Assembly (NCBI RefSeq): GCF_019683635.1
Contig: NZ_JADGIA010000002.1
Coordinates: forward strand, 28,327 to 92,326
Direction: 5' to 3'
DNA: 64,000 nucleotides
Source: Thermogemmatispora sp.
Lineage (GTDB): Bacteria; Chloroflexota; Ktedonobacteria; Ktedonobacterales; Ktedonobacteraceae
The position numbers were made by a program, and so were the translations under genes. The notes beneath the pieces were generated by a model. The model did no database searches, was not told the DNA's origin, and worked only from the letters and a program-made list of their open reading frames with translations. Position 1 is the stretch's first letter; every line of letters begins with the position of its first letter. Positions 8,511-15,941 of this stretch are shown here, one piece after another.

Positions 8511-9545
8511 GTGGAAACTTCAAGGCCAGAGTCGGAGTGGAACCCCGGCCCACCCCCTTCGTCCGACTCGCCTCGGCCTCCCCTGGTGAGGTATTGGGGA
8601 AACAGCGATTATTGCTATGCGCATAGCCTGGCGATGGCGCTGCAGGCGGCAGGCGCCGAGCGCGACTGGCTCCCTGAACCAGGTTTCCTGGAATGCCTGA
8701 CAACCCTCCCTTTCGGTAAGCTCTATCTGGAACTGCCGACAGGACCACAGGTCTTTTTCTCCAACGCTGCTGTTAACCCCAATCAGGGGATATCGCTGGC
8801 GCTGAAGACTCTTGGCTGGAGTTGCCAGGAATGGCCTCCCTCTGACGCTGCTTCTGTTGATGAGCGCCAGGCTCTAGCTACCTTGCGTGCTGCTGTCGAG
8901 GAGCAACCGGCCCTGGTGGGTCCGCTTGACCTGGGGTGGCTGACTTATCATCCCGAGCATAGCCACTTGCGTGGAGCCGATCACTTCGCTCTGGTGCTGG
9001 CAGTCCACGACGAATATCTCTTGCTGCACGATCCTCAAAAGTATCCCTATGCCTGGCTGCCTGTGCGCGACTTCCTGCAAGCCTGGCGGGCGGAGAAGAT
9101 CGGCTACCCTCATGCACCTTTCACTCTCCGTATGCGCTTCCAGGCTCAGGAGCGGCCAGCTCCTGAGCGTGCTGTGCTCATCGCTCGCACCCTGTCTCTC
9201 ATCCGCGCTCAATTGGGCCAGTCTTTCGAAGGCCCTGTTCTCTATAGTGGCGTGGCCGCGCTGAAACGTCTGATGGTCGCTTTGCAGGCTGAGCGCTGGT
9301 CGCGCTCGCTGGAGCGCCAGCTTGTGGGTTTCGTTCTGCCTCTCGCCTCCCGGCGCCTGCTCGACGCCGCCCTCTTTTTAAGCGAGGCCGGTCTGGCTGC
9401 TGCCGCTACCTGCCTGCAAGAGCAGGCTTTGCTTTGCGGTAGGGCGCAGTGGTTTCTTGTGCAACGAAAGCGTCAGGCCCTCCAAGACTGCTTGCAGCGT
9501 CTGGTCGTTCTAGAAAAAGAGCTACCCGCCTTGCTTGCTGACTGA
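8511..9545 (+). CDS. C39/BtrH-like papain-fold protein
   Basis: The N-terminal part (about residues 30-210) has the layout of a C39-like peptidase or BtrH-type acyltransferase. A Cys sits at the start of a helix (NSDYCYAHSLAMALQAAG), a His follows in GADHFALVLAV, and an Asp in LLLHDPQ completes the likely triad. The C-terminal 130 residues are a helical bundle (leucine- and arginine-rich) of unknown role. The GTG start has an AAGGAG about 9 nt upstream. Members of the fold cleave peptides or move acyl groups between carriers; which applies here cannot be read. It follows the vWA gene and its partner in the same direction but has its own promoter. Confidence 0.65.
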   Translation: METSRPESEWNPGPPPSSDSPRPPLVRYWGNSDYCYAHSLAMALQAAGAERDWLPEPGFLECLTTLPFGKLYLELPTGPQVFFSNAAVNPNQGISLALKTLGWSCQEWPPSDAASVDERQALATLRAAVEEQPALVGPLDLGWLTYHPEHSHLRGADHFALVLAVHDEYLLLHDPQKYPYAWLPVRDFLQAWRAEKIGYPHAPFTLRMRFQAQERPAPERAVLIARTLSLIRAQLGQSFEGPVLYSGVAALKRLMVALQAERWSRSLERQLVGFVLPLASRRLLDAALFLSEAGLAAAATCLQEQALLCGRAQWFLVQRKRQALQDCLQRLVVLEKELPALLAD

Positions 9546-9629
9546 CTTCCTTGGGGACATGGGGCAAATACCTGAGCGAGAGAGGAGAGCCTGGGGCCTG
9601 CCGCTGGCTGGCTTATCCCTGAAGCTATG

Positions 9630-9638
9630 TGCTAGAAT
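9630..9638 (+). promoter_or_regulatory. Extended -10 promoter of the chromate transporter pair
   Basis: TGcTAGAAT lies 60 nt upstream of the first transporter gene, with no clear -35. Confidence 0.45.
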
Positions 9639-9698
9639 AAAGGCTGAGCTGGTTACTGCCAAACTCCTCCTGTAGCATCTCTACACTACCATACGCTT

Positions 9699-10400
9699 AT
9701 GAACAACTTCCACGCAGATCGACAGAAGCCATCGACTCAGCCTTTACCGGTCACTGTGGACACGACGCCTGCTCTCCAGGAGACGAGGGAGCCGCCGCCA
9801 TCGGTCTGGGAGCTGCTGCGTATCTGGGCCTTGATTGGCCTGCAATCCTTCGGCGGCGGCTCTTCGACACTCTTGCTGATCCAACGTGAGTTTACTGAAC
9901 GGCATCGCTGGCTGACGATTGAGGAATTTGCCCGTGACTGGAATCTCTGTATTATGACCCCGGGCATCAATCTGGTAGCGATCACTGTGCTCATTGGGCG
10001 CAAGCTCGCTGGAAGCTGGGGCGTCCTCGTCTCGTTGCTGGGTTTGCTGCTACCGAGTGCGGCGATCACCACCCTCATCGCCGCCGGCTTTCAGGAGATT
10101 CAGCACCTGGCCTTTGTCGATGCCATGTTCCGCGGGGTAGTGCCTGCGACAGCTGGGATCATGCTGGTAGTGGCTATCAACTTTGCCCGCCCACTACTGA
10201 AACAGGGCTATCAGGAAGGCATCGGCATGTTGCTGCTCAGCCTGGCCTTCATTGCTCTGGTGACCCTGGCGCTTATCGTTGGCAAAATCGCTGTGGTCTT
10301 CGTTGTGGTGGCCTCCGCTCTCGCGGGTAGATTGCTCTTCGTCCGAGCACCTTCCCTGGCCACAGCAGAGCAGCAGTCTGATAACAAGGAGCAGCCATGA
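9699..10400 (+). CDS. Chromate transporter, N-terminal half protein (short CHR)
   Basis: An integral membrane protein of 233 residues, the size of one CHR domain. It has the family opening SFGGGSSTLLLIQREF near residue 50 (FGGP in most members), the loop MTPGINLVAI, and five or six hydrophobic segments. Short-chain CHR proteins work as pairs to export chromate or a related oxyanion. The next gene overlaps it by 4 nt (ATGA) and supplies the second half. No ChrR reductase or regulator is adjacent, so the physiological substrate is uncertain. Confidence 0.85.
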   Translation: MNNFHADRQKPSTQPLPVTVDTTPALQETREPPPSVWELLRIWALIGLQSFGGGSSTLLLIQREFTERHRWLTIEEFARDWNLCIMTPGINLVAITVLIGRKLAGSWGVLVSLLGLLLPSAAITTLIAAGFQEIQHLAFVDAMFRGVVPATAGIMLVVAINFARPLLKQGYQEGIGMLLLSLAFIALVTLALIVGKIAVVFVVVASALAGRLLFVRAPSLATAEQQSDNKEQP

Positions 10401-10933
10401 AGAATCCTTTTCTCTATTTCTGGCTGTTTCTCAAAGCCTCGCTCTTCTCAACCGGCGGTTTCAGCAATTTTCTCAGCCTGCATCAGGATTTGCTGGCTAA
10501 CCACTGGGCTGAAGAGAGCGACTTTAGCCAGGCCCTGGTCATTGGCCAATTGAGTCCTGGACCAAACGGTCTCTGGGTCATTGCCCTGGGTTACCTGACC
10601 TATGGCTATCTGGGGGCTGCTCTGGCGCTGCTGGCGATCATGATTCCGCCGTTTGTGGCGCTGATCTGGGAGACGCTGTATCAGCGCCTTGGGGGACTGC
10701 GCTGGGTCGAGGCGCTGATGCGCGGGGTCTCGCTGGCAGTGGTTGGAATCACTGTGGGTAATACCTGGACAATCATCGGCCATAGCGCCAGCGATTGGCG
10801 GGCCTGGGTCATTGGATCTGCTGCCTGCCTGCTGGCATTGAGTCGGCGCGTGCATGTCTTTGTCATTCTGCTATTGGCCGCTGGGGCCGGCCTTCTCCTT
10901 TACGGAGGTCTGACGCTACCCTGGTGGCACTGA
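10397..10933 (+). CDS. Chromate transporter, C-terminal half protein (short CHR)
   Basis: The 178-residue partner of the preceding protein. It has the CHR opening LFSTGGFSNFL, the loop QLSPGPNGLWVIALGY and five hydrophobic segments. It is translationally coupled to its partner by the ATGA overlap. The two together have the length of one fused ChrA. The membrane topology should be opposite to that of the partner, as is known for paired short CHR proteins. Confidence 0.85.
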   Translation: MKNPFLYFWLFLKASLFSTGGFSNFLSLHQDLLANHWAEESDFSQALVIGQLSPGPNGLWVIALGYLTYGYLGAALALLAIMIPPFVALIWETLYQRLGGLRWVEALMRGVSLAVVGITVGNTWTIIGHSASDWRAWVIGSAACLLALSRRVHVFVILLLAAGAGLLLYGGLTLPWWH

Positions 10934-11050
10934 GCGCGCTCGCTGGCTGCTGGCTGGCGTTGCGCTGGCTATGGAGACGGACTGAGGGTAAGACTGGCTG
11001 CCTGTCAAGGCACTGTCCTTTCGTTCAGAGGCGGCCAGCGCTCTTTACGC

Positions 11051-11056
11051 TATACT
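11051..11056 (+). promoter_or_regulatory. TATACT hexamer, weak promoter candidate
   Basis: A TATACT -10 without a recognisable -35 is followed by a 7-bp hairpin GGCAAGC/GCTTGCC (about 11066-11087). It may start a long leader toward sodA. Confidence 0.3.
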
Positions 11057-11186
11057 AATACATGAGGCAAGCTTGACCTGGCTTGCCCGTTGGCGTCGCA
11101 TCTGGCTGGTGGGGAGATGTCGGGGCAAGCACAGTCGGCGGACGGTCGACGCTCCTGTGTGGCCTGACGGAAAGGTATGCATCTGC

Positions 11187-11216
11187 TTGACAATCGCATA
11201 TCTTATCGAATACAAC
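11187..11216 (+). promoter_or_regulatory. Promoter candidate upstream of sORF and sodA
   Basis: A consensus TTGACA (11187-11192) is followed after 17-18 nt by ATACAA/TACAAC (11210-11216), a poor -10. Confidence 0.4.
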
Positions 11217-11235
11217 TAAACAGGAGAGTGCTCTA

Positions 11236-11397
11236 GTGCTGGCTGACGCGACGCGACGCTCTGGCCAGTCCCTCGACTGCCCCATGTGCTCGGGCGCGCA
11301 TGCTCGTGTACATGCGTATCTGTGTCTGCCCGCTTGCCGGACCTGCTGCCCTGCTGCCGGGTCCGGTTCGCTTTTCTCTCCTTTGCCCGCCAGCTAG
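11236..11397 (+). CDS. Candidate Cys-rich small protein upstream of sodA
   Basis: A 53-codon frame starts at GTG 11236, with AGGAGAG 7 nt upstream and a promoter-like site just before it. It encodes CPMC, then 13 residues with two His, then CLPACRTCC, a spacing compatible with a small metal-binding knuckle. Against it: the codon composition is that of GC-rich noncoding DNA, the GTG start is uncommon for so short a frame, and the region may simply be the sodA leader. It ends about 100 nt before the sodA start. No homologue was recognised. Confidence 0.3.
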   Translation: MLADATRRSGQSLDCPMCSGAHARVHAYLCLPACRTCCPAAGSGSLFSPLPAS

Positions 11398-11494
11398 CGC
11401 TAGCGCAGGCGAGTGGAACGAGTCGGGCCAGGGCTAGCTCGCTCTCTGAAGCGCCATCCTGGCAATCTCTTGGGTGTAAAAAAGGAGAAGGTCT

Positions 11495-12118
11495 ATGGCA
11501 TTTGAACTTCCACCTCTGCCCTATAGCTTCGACGCTCTGGAGCCACATATTGATGCGCAAACGATGCAAATCCACCATGATAAGCATCACGGTACCTATG
11601 TTGCTAACCTCAACAGCGCGCTGGAGGGCCATCCCTTTGCCAGCCTGCCGGTTGAGGAGGTGCTGAGGCGCATCAACGAGGTACCGGAGAATGTGCGCAC
11701 CGCGGTGCGCAATAACGGTGGCGGACATGCCAATCACAGCATGTTCTGGCGCATCATGAAGCCTAATGGCGGCGGCCAGCCCAGTGGCGATCTGGCGAAG
11801 GCGATCGAGCAGACCTTTGGCTCGTTCGAGAACTTCAAGGCTCAGTTCAATGATGCTGGACTGAAGCGCTTCGGCTCGGGCTGGGTCTGGCTGGTTCTGG
11901 ACAAGCAGGGGAAGCTGCAGGTGATCTCGACCGCTAACCAGGATAGCCCCTACATGGATGGCCTCTATCCTGTGATGGGCAACGATGTCTGGGAGCATGC
12001 TTACTACCTGAAGTATCAGAACCGCCGCGCCGATTACTTGAATGCCTGGTGGAACGTGGTCAACTGGGAGGAGATCGAGCGCCGCTACGCCGAGGGGCTG
12101 AGCCAGCAGAAGCAGTAG
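11495..12118 (+). CDS. sodA: Superoxide dismutase, Fe/Mn family
   Basis: Converts superoxide to oxygen and hydrogen peroxide in the cytosol. The 207-residue length is typical. Metal ligands are in place: H27 (IHHDKHH), H81 ([11 protein letters not shown]), D164 and H168 ([12 protein letters not shown]). The Gly-rich GGGHANH and the QDSPYMDG stretch fit the Mn or cambialistic side, but the metal is not decided by sequence alone. A very good AAAAGGAGAAGG precedes the ATG. An intrinsic terminator follows at 12167-12209, so it is monocistronic or ends a short unit with the leader frame. Confidence 0.96.
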   Translation: MAFELPPLPYSFDALEPHIDAQTMQIHHDKHHGTYVANLNSALEGHPFASLPVEEVLRRINEVPENVRTAVRNNGGGHANHSMFWRIMKPNGGGQPSGDLAKAIEQTFGSFENFKAQFNDAGLKRFGSGWVWLVLDKQGKLQVISTANQDSPYMDGLYPVMGNDVWEHAYYLKYQNRRADYLNAWWNVVNWEEIERRYAEGLSQQKQ

Positions 12119-12166
12119 TCTGGCACGGCGCTTGCTCCCTGTTCCCGCAGCGGAACAAAAGGGAAG

Positions 12167-12209
12167 GCTGTCAGTCGAGATCTCTCGACTGGCAGCTTCT
12201 TTTTTTATT
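12167..12209 (+). terminator. Intrinsic terminator of sodA
   Basis: A 13-bp stem with one G-T pair and an ATCT loop is followed directly by a run of T residues (TCTTTTTTT). Confidence 0.9.
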
Positions 12210-12359
12210 CACCGCTATCCGCCACACTACGCTCCGGCCTGCACCCGATAGCCTGACAACGGAGAGCTGTCGAGCCGAAGAAGCAGACGCGCAGAGAGCA
12301 GCTCGCCGGCAGCATTGAGCAAATCTTTGGTTGACCTTGAGCTATTCTTGAGGTTTTTC

Positions 12360-12368
12360 TGCTATACT
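12360..12368 (+). promoter_or_regulatory. Extended -10 promoter
   Basis: TGcTATACT lies about 165 nt upstream of the lipoprotein gene. The rest of the 12210-12530 gap holds no gene. Confidence 0.5.
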
Positions 12369-12530
12369 CCTCTGCGGAGTGAAAAGCTCAGGTGCCTTCA
12401 TTCTGTGATGGGTCATCTCACTACGACGGCACCACAGGTCCTGGCCTGACGGGAAGTTTTCCTGATCCGTGCGCAAAGCCATAACTGATCAGATATCAGG
12501 CTATTACTGCTATAGAGAATAGGCTAGTCT

Positions 12531-12878
12531 ATGGAGAACATGAGCAAAAAGTCAACAGCGCCCGGCGCGGGCGCTATCCGCCCACTGCTCAGCCTCGCCT
12601 TGCTGCTGACTCTGCTGGTGGCGATGCTGGCCCTGACGGCCTGCGCAGGGCATGCTCTGCGCTCGCAAAACCAGACTGCTCCGGCCAGCTCGCAGAGTCA
12701 GTCGCTACCAGCGAGCACGAGCAATCAGAGCAGCACACCATCGGCGGGAAGCGGCAGTCCGGCGCAGCAGGTGCAGTCGATTGACCAGCAGGTCCAGGGT
12801 ACGTTGCCATCTCTGGACCAGTCCCAAAACGACGCCAACTCTAGTGATCAGGGCCAGGATAATGCTTCTCTCCCCTAG
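12531..12878 (+). CDS. Small Ser/Gln-rich lipoprotein
   Basis: A type II signal peptide is visible: a basic start, a leucine-rich core and the lipobox LTAC, with the Cys near residue 38. The mature part of about 77 residues is almost only Ser, Gln, Ala, Pro and Thr, thus disordered and probably a surface-exposed tail. The start may be 12531 or 12540; GGAG lies between them. It is followed in the same direction, 89 nt later, by another exported protein. Function not recognised. Confidence 0.65.
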   Translation: MENMSKKSTAPGAGAIRPLLSLALLLTLLVAMLALTACAGHALRSQNQTAPASSQSQSLPASTSNQSSTPSAGSGSPAQQVQSIDQQVQGTLPSLDQSQNDANSSDQGQDNASLP

Positions 12879-12967
12879 GAAGGGGCCTGGCTGGTTGGCA
12901 TCTGGTACTGTCTTCTGACCATTCTCCTGTAACATATCATTCAAGAAAAGTGTAAGAGGCCAAAGAG

Positions 12968-13732
12968 ATGATGAAACTATTCAAGGGGCTAAAGCGACCC
13001 GGTCAGCTGACCCTCTTGACTCTGGTCAGCCTCGTGGTGGCGGGCTTTGTAGGCTATCTGGCTCTGCCGGCCATTGCCCAGGCGGCGCCGGCTTCTGGTG
13101 GACAGTGCGCCCGCAACGATGTCCAATGCGTCATCAACGTTGGAAACCAGCTCATCACGGCGCGCCTGAATGCCCTGAATACACTCAGCAGTCGGGTGAC
13201 GCAGCAGCAGCAGGCTGGACACATCACTGCTGATGCTGCCAGCGCTCTCCAGGCCGACATCGCCACTAACCAGAACGGCCTGAAAGCGCTGCAGAGCAAG
13301 CTCGACGCTGAGACCTCGGCCCAGGCTGCCCGCCAGGACGTCAGAAACATTTTCTGGCAGTTCCGCATCTATGCGGTTGTACTGCCACGCGACTATCAGC
13401 AACTCCACTTTGATATCGAGCAGAAGCTGGCCAACAGAATGGAGACGGCCAAGGCTGCCATCGAGAAGGCCATCGCCGCTGCTCCCGCCAGCAAGCAGGC
13501 CCAGTTGCAGAGCCTCTATAACGACTTCAAAGCTCAGCTCGCAACGGCGGAAGCCCAGTTTGACACTGTGCAGAGCACGCTTCCCACGCTGACCCCAGAG
13601 AACTATAACCAGGACCACGCCGCCTACACCAGCAACCTCGCGAAGGTGCGCAGCGCCGAGAAAACAGCTCATACGGCCTTGCATCAGGCCGCCAGCGATC
13701 TGCATCAGATTGCCCAATTGCTGAAGAACTAG
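12968..13732 (+). CDS. Exported helical protein, function unknown
   Basis: A 254-residue protein with an N-terminal signal peptide: basic MMKLFKGLKRPG, then a hydrophobic core, and AQAA near residue 38-41 as the probable cleavage site. Two Cys (CARNDVQC) follow. The remainder is predicted almost fully helical, with Gln/Ala-rich heptad-like stretches and no membrane segment, suggesting an extracytoplasmic coiled coil. It follows the lipoprotein gene closely and is followed by a strong terminator. No family was recognised. Confidence 0.7.
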   Translation: MMKLFKGLKRPGQLTLLTLVSLVVAGFVGYLALPAIAQAAPASGGQCARNDVQCVINVGNQLITARLNALNTLSSRVTQQQQAGHITADAASALQADIATNQNGLKALQSKLDAETSAQAARQDVRNIFWQFRIYAVVLPRDYQQLHFDIEQKLANRMETAKAAIEKAIAAAPASKQAQLQSLYNDFKAQLATAEAQFDTVQSTLPTLTPENYNQDHAAYTSNLAKVRSAEKTAHTALHQAASDLHQIAQLLKN

Positions 13733-13772
13733 TCTCCTAGCAACAAAGTGTGGGAACAGGGTCCATAGCAGC

Positions 13773-13809
13773 AAGAAAGGCGAAGAGGTTCACCCTCTTC
13801 GCCTTTCTT
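13773..13809. terminator. Strong bidirectional terminator
   Basis: A 16-bp stem (AAGAAAGGCGAAGAGG and its complement) with a 4- to 5-nt loop has A-rich and T-rich flanks. It separates the exported-protein gene (plus) from coaX (minus). Confidence 0.85.
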
Positions 13810-13912
13810 ACTCTCTGGGAGCGGAGCATCTGGCCTGGCTGCTAGCGGCCAGGCGCAGTCAGCCTCTGGGGCAGCCCGTTGAAAAAGAGGACCGGCTTAT
13901 TCTGGCCTCTCG

Positions 13913-14716
13913 CTAGCGCTCCCGCTGGCGATAGCCGTTACGCAGACGCTCGTAGGCGATGCGCAGACCCTCCAGAGGGAGGAACTGGTTCACGTATTGA
14001 ATCTCAGGGATGAGCGGAGCCATAAAATTGGCCAGGCCTCCGTGGGCGATGATCTTTACTTCGTTCTGATCGGACACCTCGGGGATCTCGGCGCGCAGGC
14101 GGTGGATCAGCCCCTGGACGAGGCCCACATGGCCGTAGATGATGCCCGACTGCATGTTCTCGGTGGTGTTCTTGCCCAGGGCCGAGCGCGGAGGGGTCAG
14201 CTCGACGCGGAAGAGGCGCGCGGCGGCATTGCTGAGGGCCTCGGCTGAGATCATCAGCCCTGGGGCAATGGCGCCACCGAGGAAGTCGCCCTGGGTTGAA
14301 ATCACATCGAAGGTGGCGGCTGTGCTGAAAGAGATGACTATGGCGGGACCACCATACAGCTCATGAGCGGCGATGGCCGTTACAATGCGGTCTGAACCGA
14401 CTTCCCACGGGTTATCGACCAGCAGGTGCAGTCCCAGATCCAGCGTGTGATCGACGATGATGGCTTCCTGATGAAAATAGCGCTGAACCAGTTCCTGGAA
14501 AACTGGCGTCAACGGCGGCACGACACACGAGAAAATAACGGCATGCACGTCGCCGAAAGCGTGCCCGCTATGGTTCATGAGCGTGCCCAGTACCATCGCA
14601 TACTCGTCAGCAGTGCGCTGGCGCACAGTGGAGACGGTCCAGTGATGTTTGAGAGCCTCACTGTTGTATAGGCCAAACTTGATATTGGTGTTGCTGATAT
14701 CAATAGCCAGCAGCAT
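13913..14716 (-). CDS. coaX: Type III pantothenate kinase
   Basis: The first step of coenzyme A synthesis: ATP-dependent phosphorylation of pantothenate in the cytosol. The ASKHA-fold marks are DISNTNIKFGLY near residue 5, NPWEVGSDRIVTAIAA near 100 and STAATFDVIS with GGAIAPGL near 130-150. The 267-residue length is typical. Type III enzymes need a monovalent cation and are not inhibited by CoA. It is followed on the same strand by a gap of 120 nt from the membrane protein at 14837. Confidence 0.94.
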   Translation of the reverse strand: MLLAIDISNTNIKFGLYNSEALKHHWTVSTVRQRTADEYAMVLGTLMNHSGHAFGDVHAVIFSCVVPPLTPVFQELVQRYFHQEAIIVDHTLDLGLHLLVDNPWEVGSDRIVTAIAAHELYGGPAIVISFSTAATFDVISTQGDFLGGAIAPGLMISAEALSNAAARLFRVELTPPRSALGKNTTENMQSGIIYGHVGLVQGLIHRLRAEIPEVSDQNEVKIIAHGGLANFMAPLIPEIQYVNQFLPLEGLRIAYERLRNGYRQRER

Positions 14717-14836
14717 AGGGCACTCCTATCGGTGGCCACAGGATGGCGTGGAAAAGACAAAAGGAGGTATATGCGTGCATGCGCACGGTCGGTCTACGGG
14801 CAAGAGAGATGGCGGCTCGTTCCCTGATCCCGCCGC

Positions 14837-15508
14837 TTAGGCGATCTGCTGCGCTCTGGCGGCGTATTGTTTCAGTAAGGCGGCGATCAGGAAGGGATCG
14901 CCGTAGGCTGTATCCGTAGTGACAACGACCTCGCTATTGGTGCGTGTGTCGATGAATGCGAGCGAGGTAGGGGCGCGCGAATTCATCGCCTTGCGCCGTT
15001 CCTCTGGCGACTGGGTCATACCACGCCCAAAGAGAAAGCCCACCATGTTTTCGCTGGCGCTGCCAAGTTGCGCAAGCTGGTTGGTGGGTGGCGTGCGGTC
15101 CGGCTTGGCCCGGCCTCTGGCTGTCACATAGCGGACGTTGATCAGGGGAACGTGAATGACCTTGCTCCCGCTTTGCTGCACAAAGTCCTCGGGCGTGATG
15201 ACAATCAGATAATCCTGCGCTCTGATGAGACGACGTACGTCGTTGATCAGGCACCAGATGCTGCCAAGACCGATGAAGAGGAGAATACCGAGAAAGATCG
15301 TGCTGGCAATCGCTCCGAAGGCGCTGTGGTAGTTTTCGGGTACCATGATAGGAAAGATTGCTGCAAATAGGATGAGGCCCAGAGCTGCCCCGAAGAGCCA
15401 CCCGATGATCGAGAGGATCACTCTGCCGCGCTGCAGCGGCAGCACAATCCAGCCATCTGGCTTTTCTTCCCCCGCTCTGGCGCGAGTCAATATTTCGGAT
15501 GCTTCCAT
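14837..15508 (-). CDS. Membrane protein with PH-like C-terminal domain
   Basis: A 223-residue protein with two close hydrophobic segments (about residues 32-50 and 65-85). After these comes a beta-rich region reading YLIVITPEDFVQQ and VHVPLINVRYVTARGRA, the look of a bacterial PH (bPH) domain. The start at 15508 is chosen for GGGAGGT 8 nt upstream; the longer frame to 15592 has no such site. Function unknown. It probably shares a transcription unit with coaX. Confidence 0.6.
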   Translation of the reverse strand: MEASEILTRARAGEEKPDGWIVLPLQRGRVILSIIGWLFGAALGLILFAAIFPIMVPENYHSAFGAIASTIFLGILLFIGLGSIWCLINDVRRLIRAQDYLIVITPEDFVQQSGSKVIHVPLINVRYVTARGRAKPDRTPPTNQLAQLGSASENMVGFLFGRGMTQSPEERRKAMNSRAPTSLAFIDTRTNSEVVVTTDTAYGDPFLIAALLKQYAARAQQIA

Positions 15509-15801
15509 GACCAGGAACCTCCCATAGGTATGAGGGCGTGTCCGCTCCCTTGCCGCCGCGCTACGCCTGGCCGTCTCGCCCGCCGCGCGCACCAGGTAGG
15601 ACTAGCCGCCTGCCTGTCTCCCTCAATTATAGCAAAATCAAGGCCACTGCACAGAAGGTTTCTGCCCGGTCTCCGCTGCGCCTGCCAACCCTGATTGGGC
15701 CGGGCCTGGCCCTCGATCGCTGGCCCTCATGCGGACGCCTGCCATCTTTCCGGCTCTGTCGGCTCTGCCTCGTCGCTGGTTGGCCACCGCGGACGGGCAT
15801 G

Positions 15802-15813
15802 ATATCATGATAT
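15802..15813. promoter_or_regulatory. Perfect 12-bp palindrome overlapping a -10
   Basis: ATATCATGATAT is its own reverse complement and covers the TG and first half of the -10 of the promoter at 15808-15816. This is a suitable place for a repressor. Confidence 0.45.
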
Positions 15814-15816
15814 AAT
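15808..15816 (+). promoter_or_regulatory. Extended -10 promoter of the IrrE-helicase gene
   Basis: TGaTATAAT lies 126 nt upstream of the helicase start. The rest of the 15509-15941 gap has no gene. Confidence 0.6.
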
Positions 15817-15941
15817 GCTGCAGAATCTGTGGATCTCCTCTTTCTTCCTCTCTCTGACCGGCCTGTGGTCTCCAACGAGATGGCAGGACGACAGGAGGGG
15901 CAGGAAGCAAAGAACGAGTTGCGGGGAGGGAGGCGCCATCT

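Noticed and set aside
11216..11998. 260-codon minus-strand frame
   Set aside because: Antisense to sodA, which has all metal ligands and its own terminator.
12989..13774. 261-codon minus-strand frame
   Set aside because: Antisense to an exported protein with a clear signal peptide; it also runs into the terminator.
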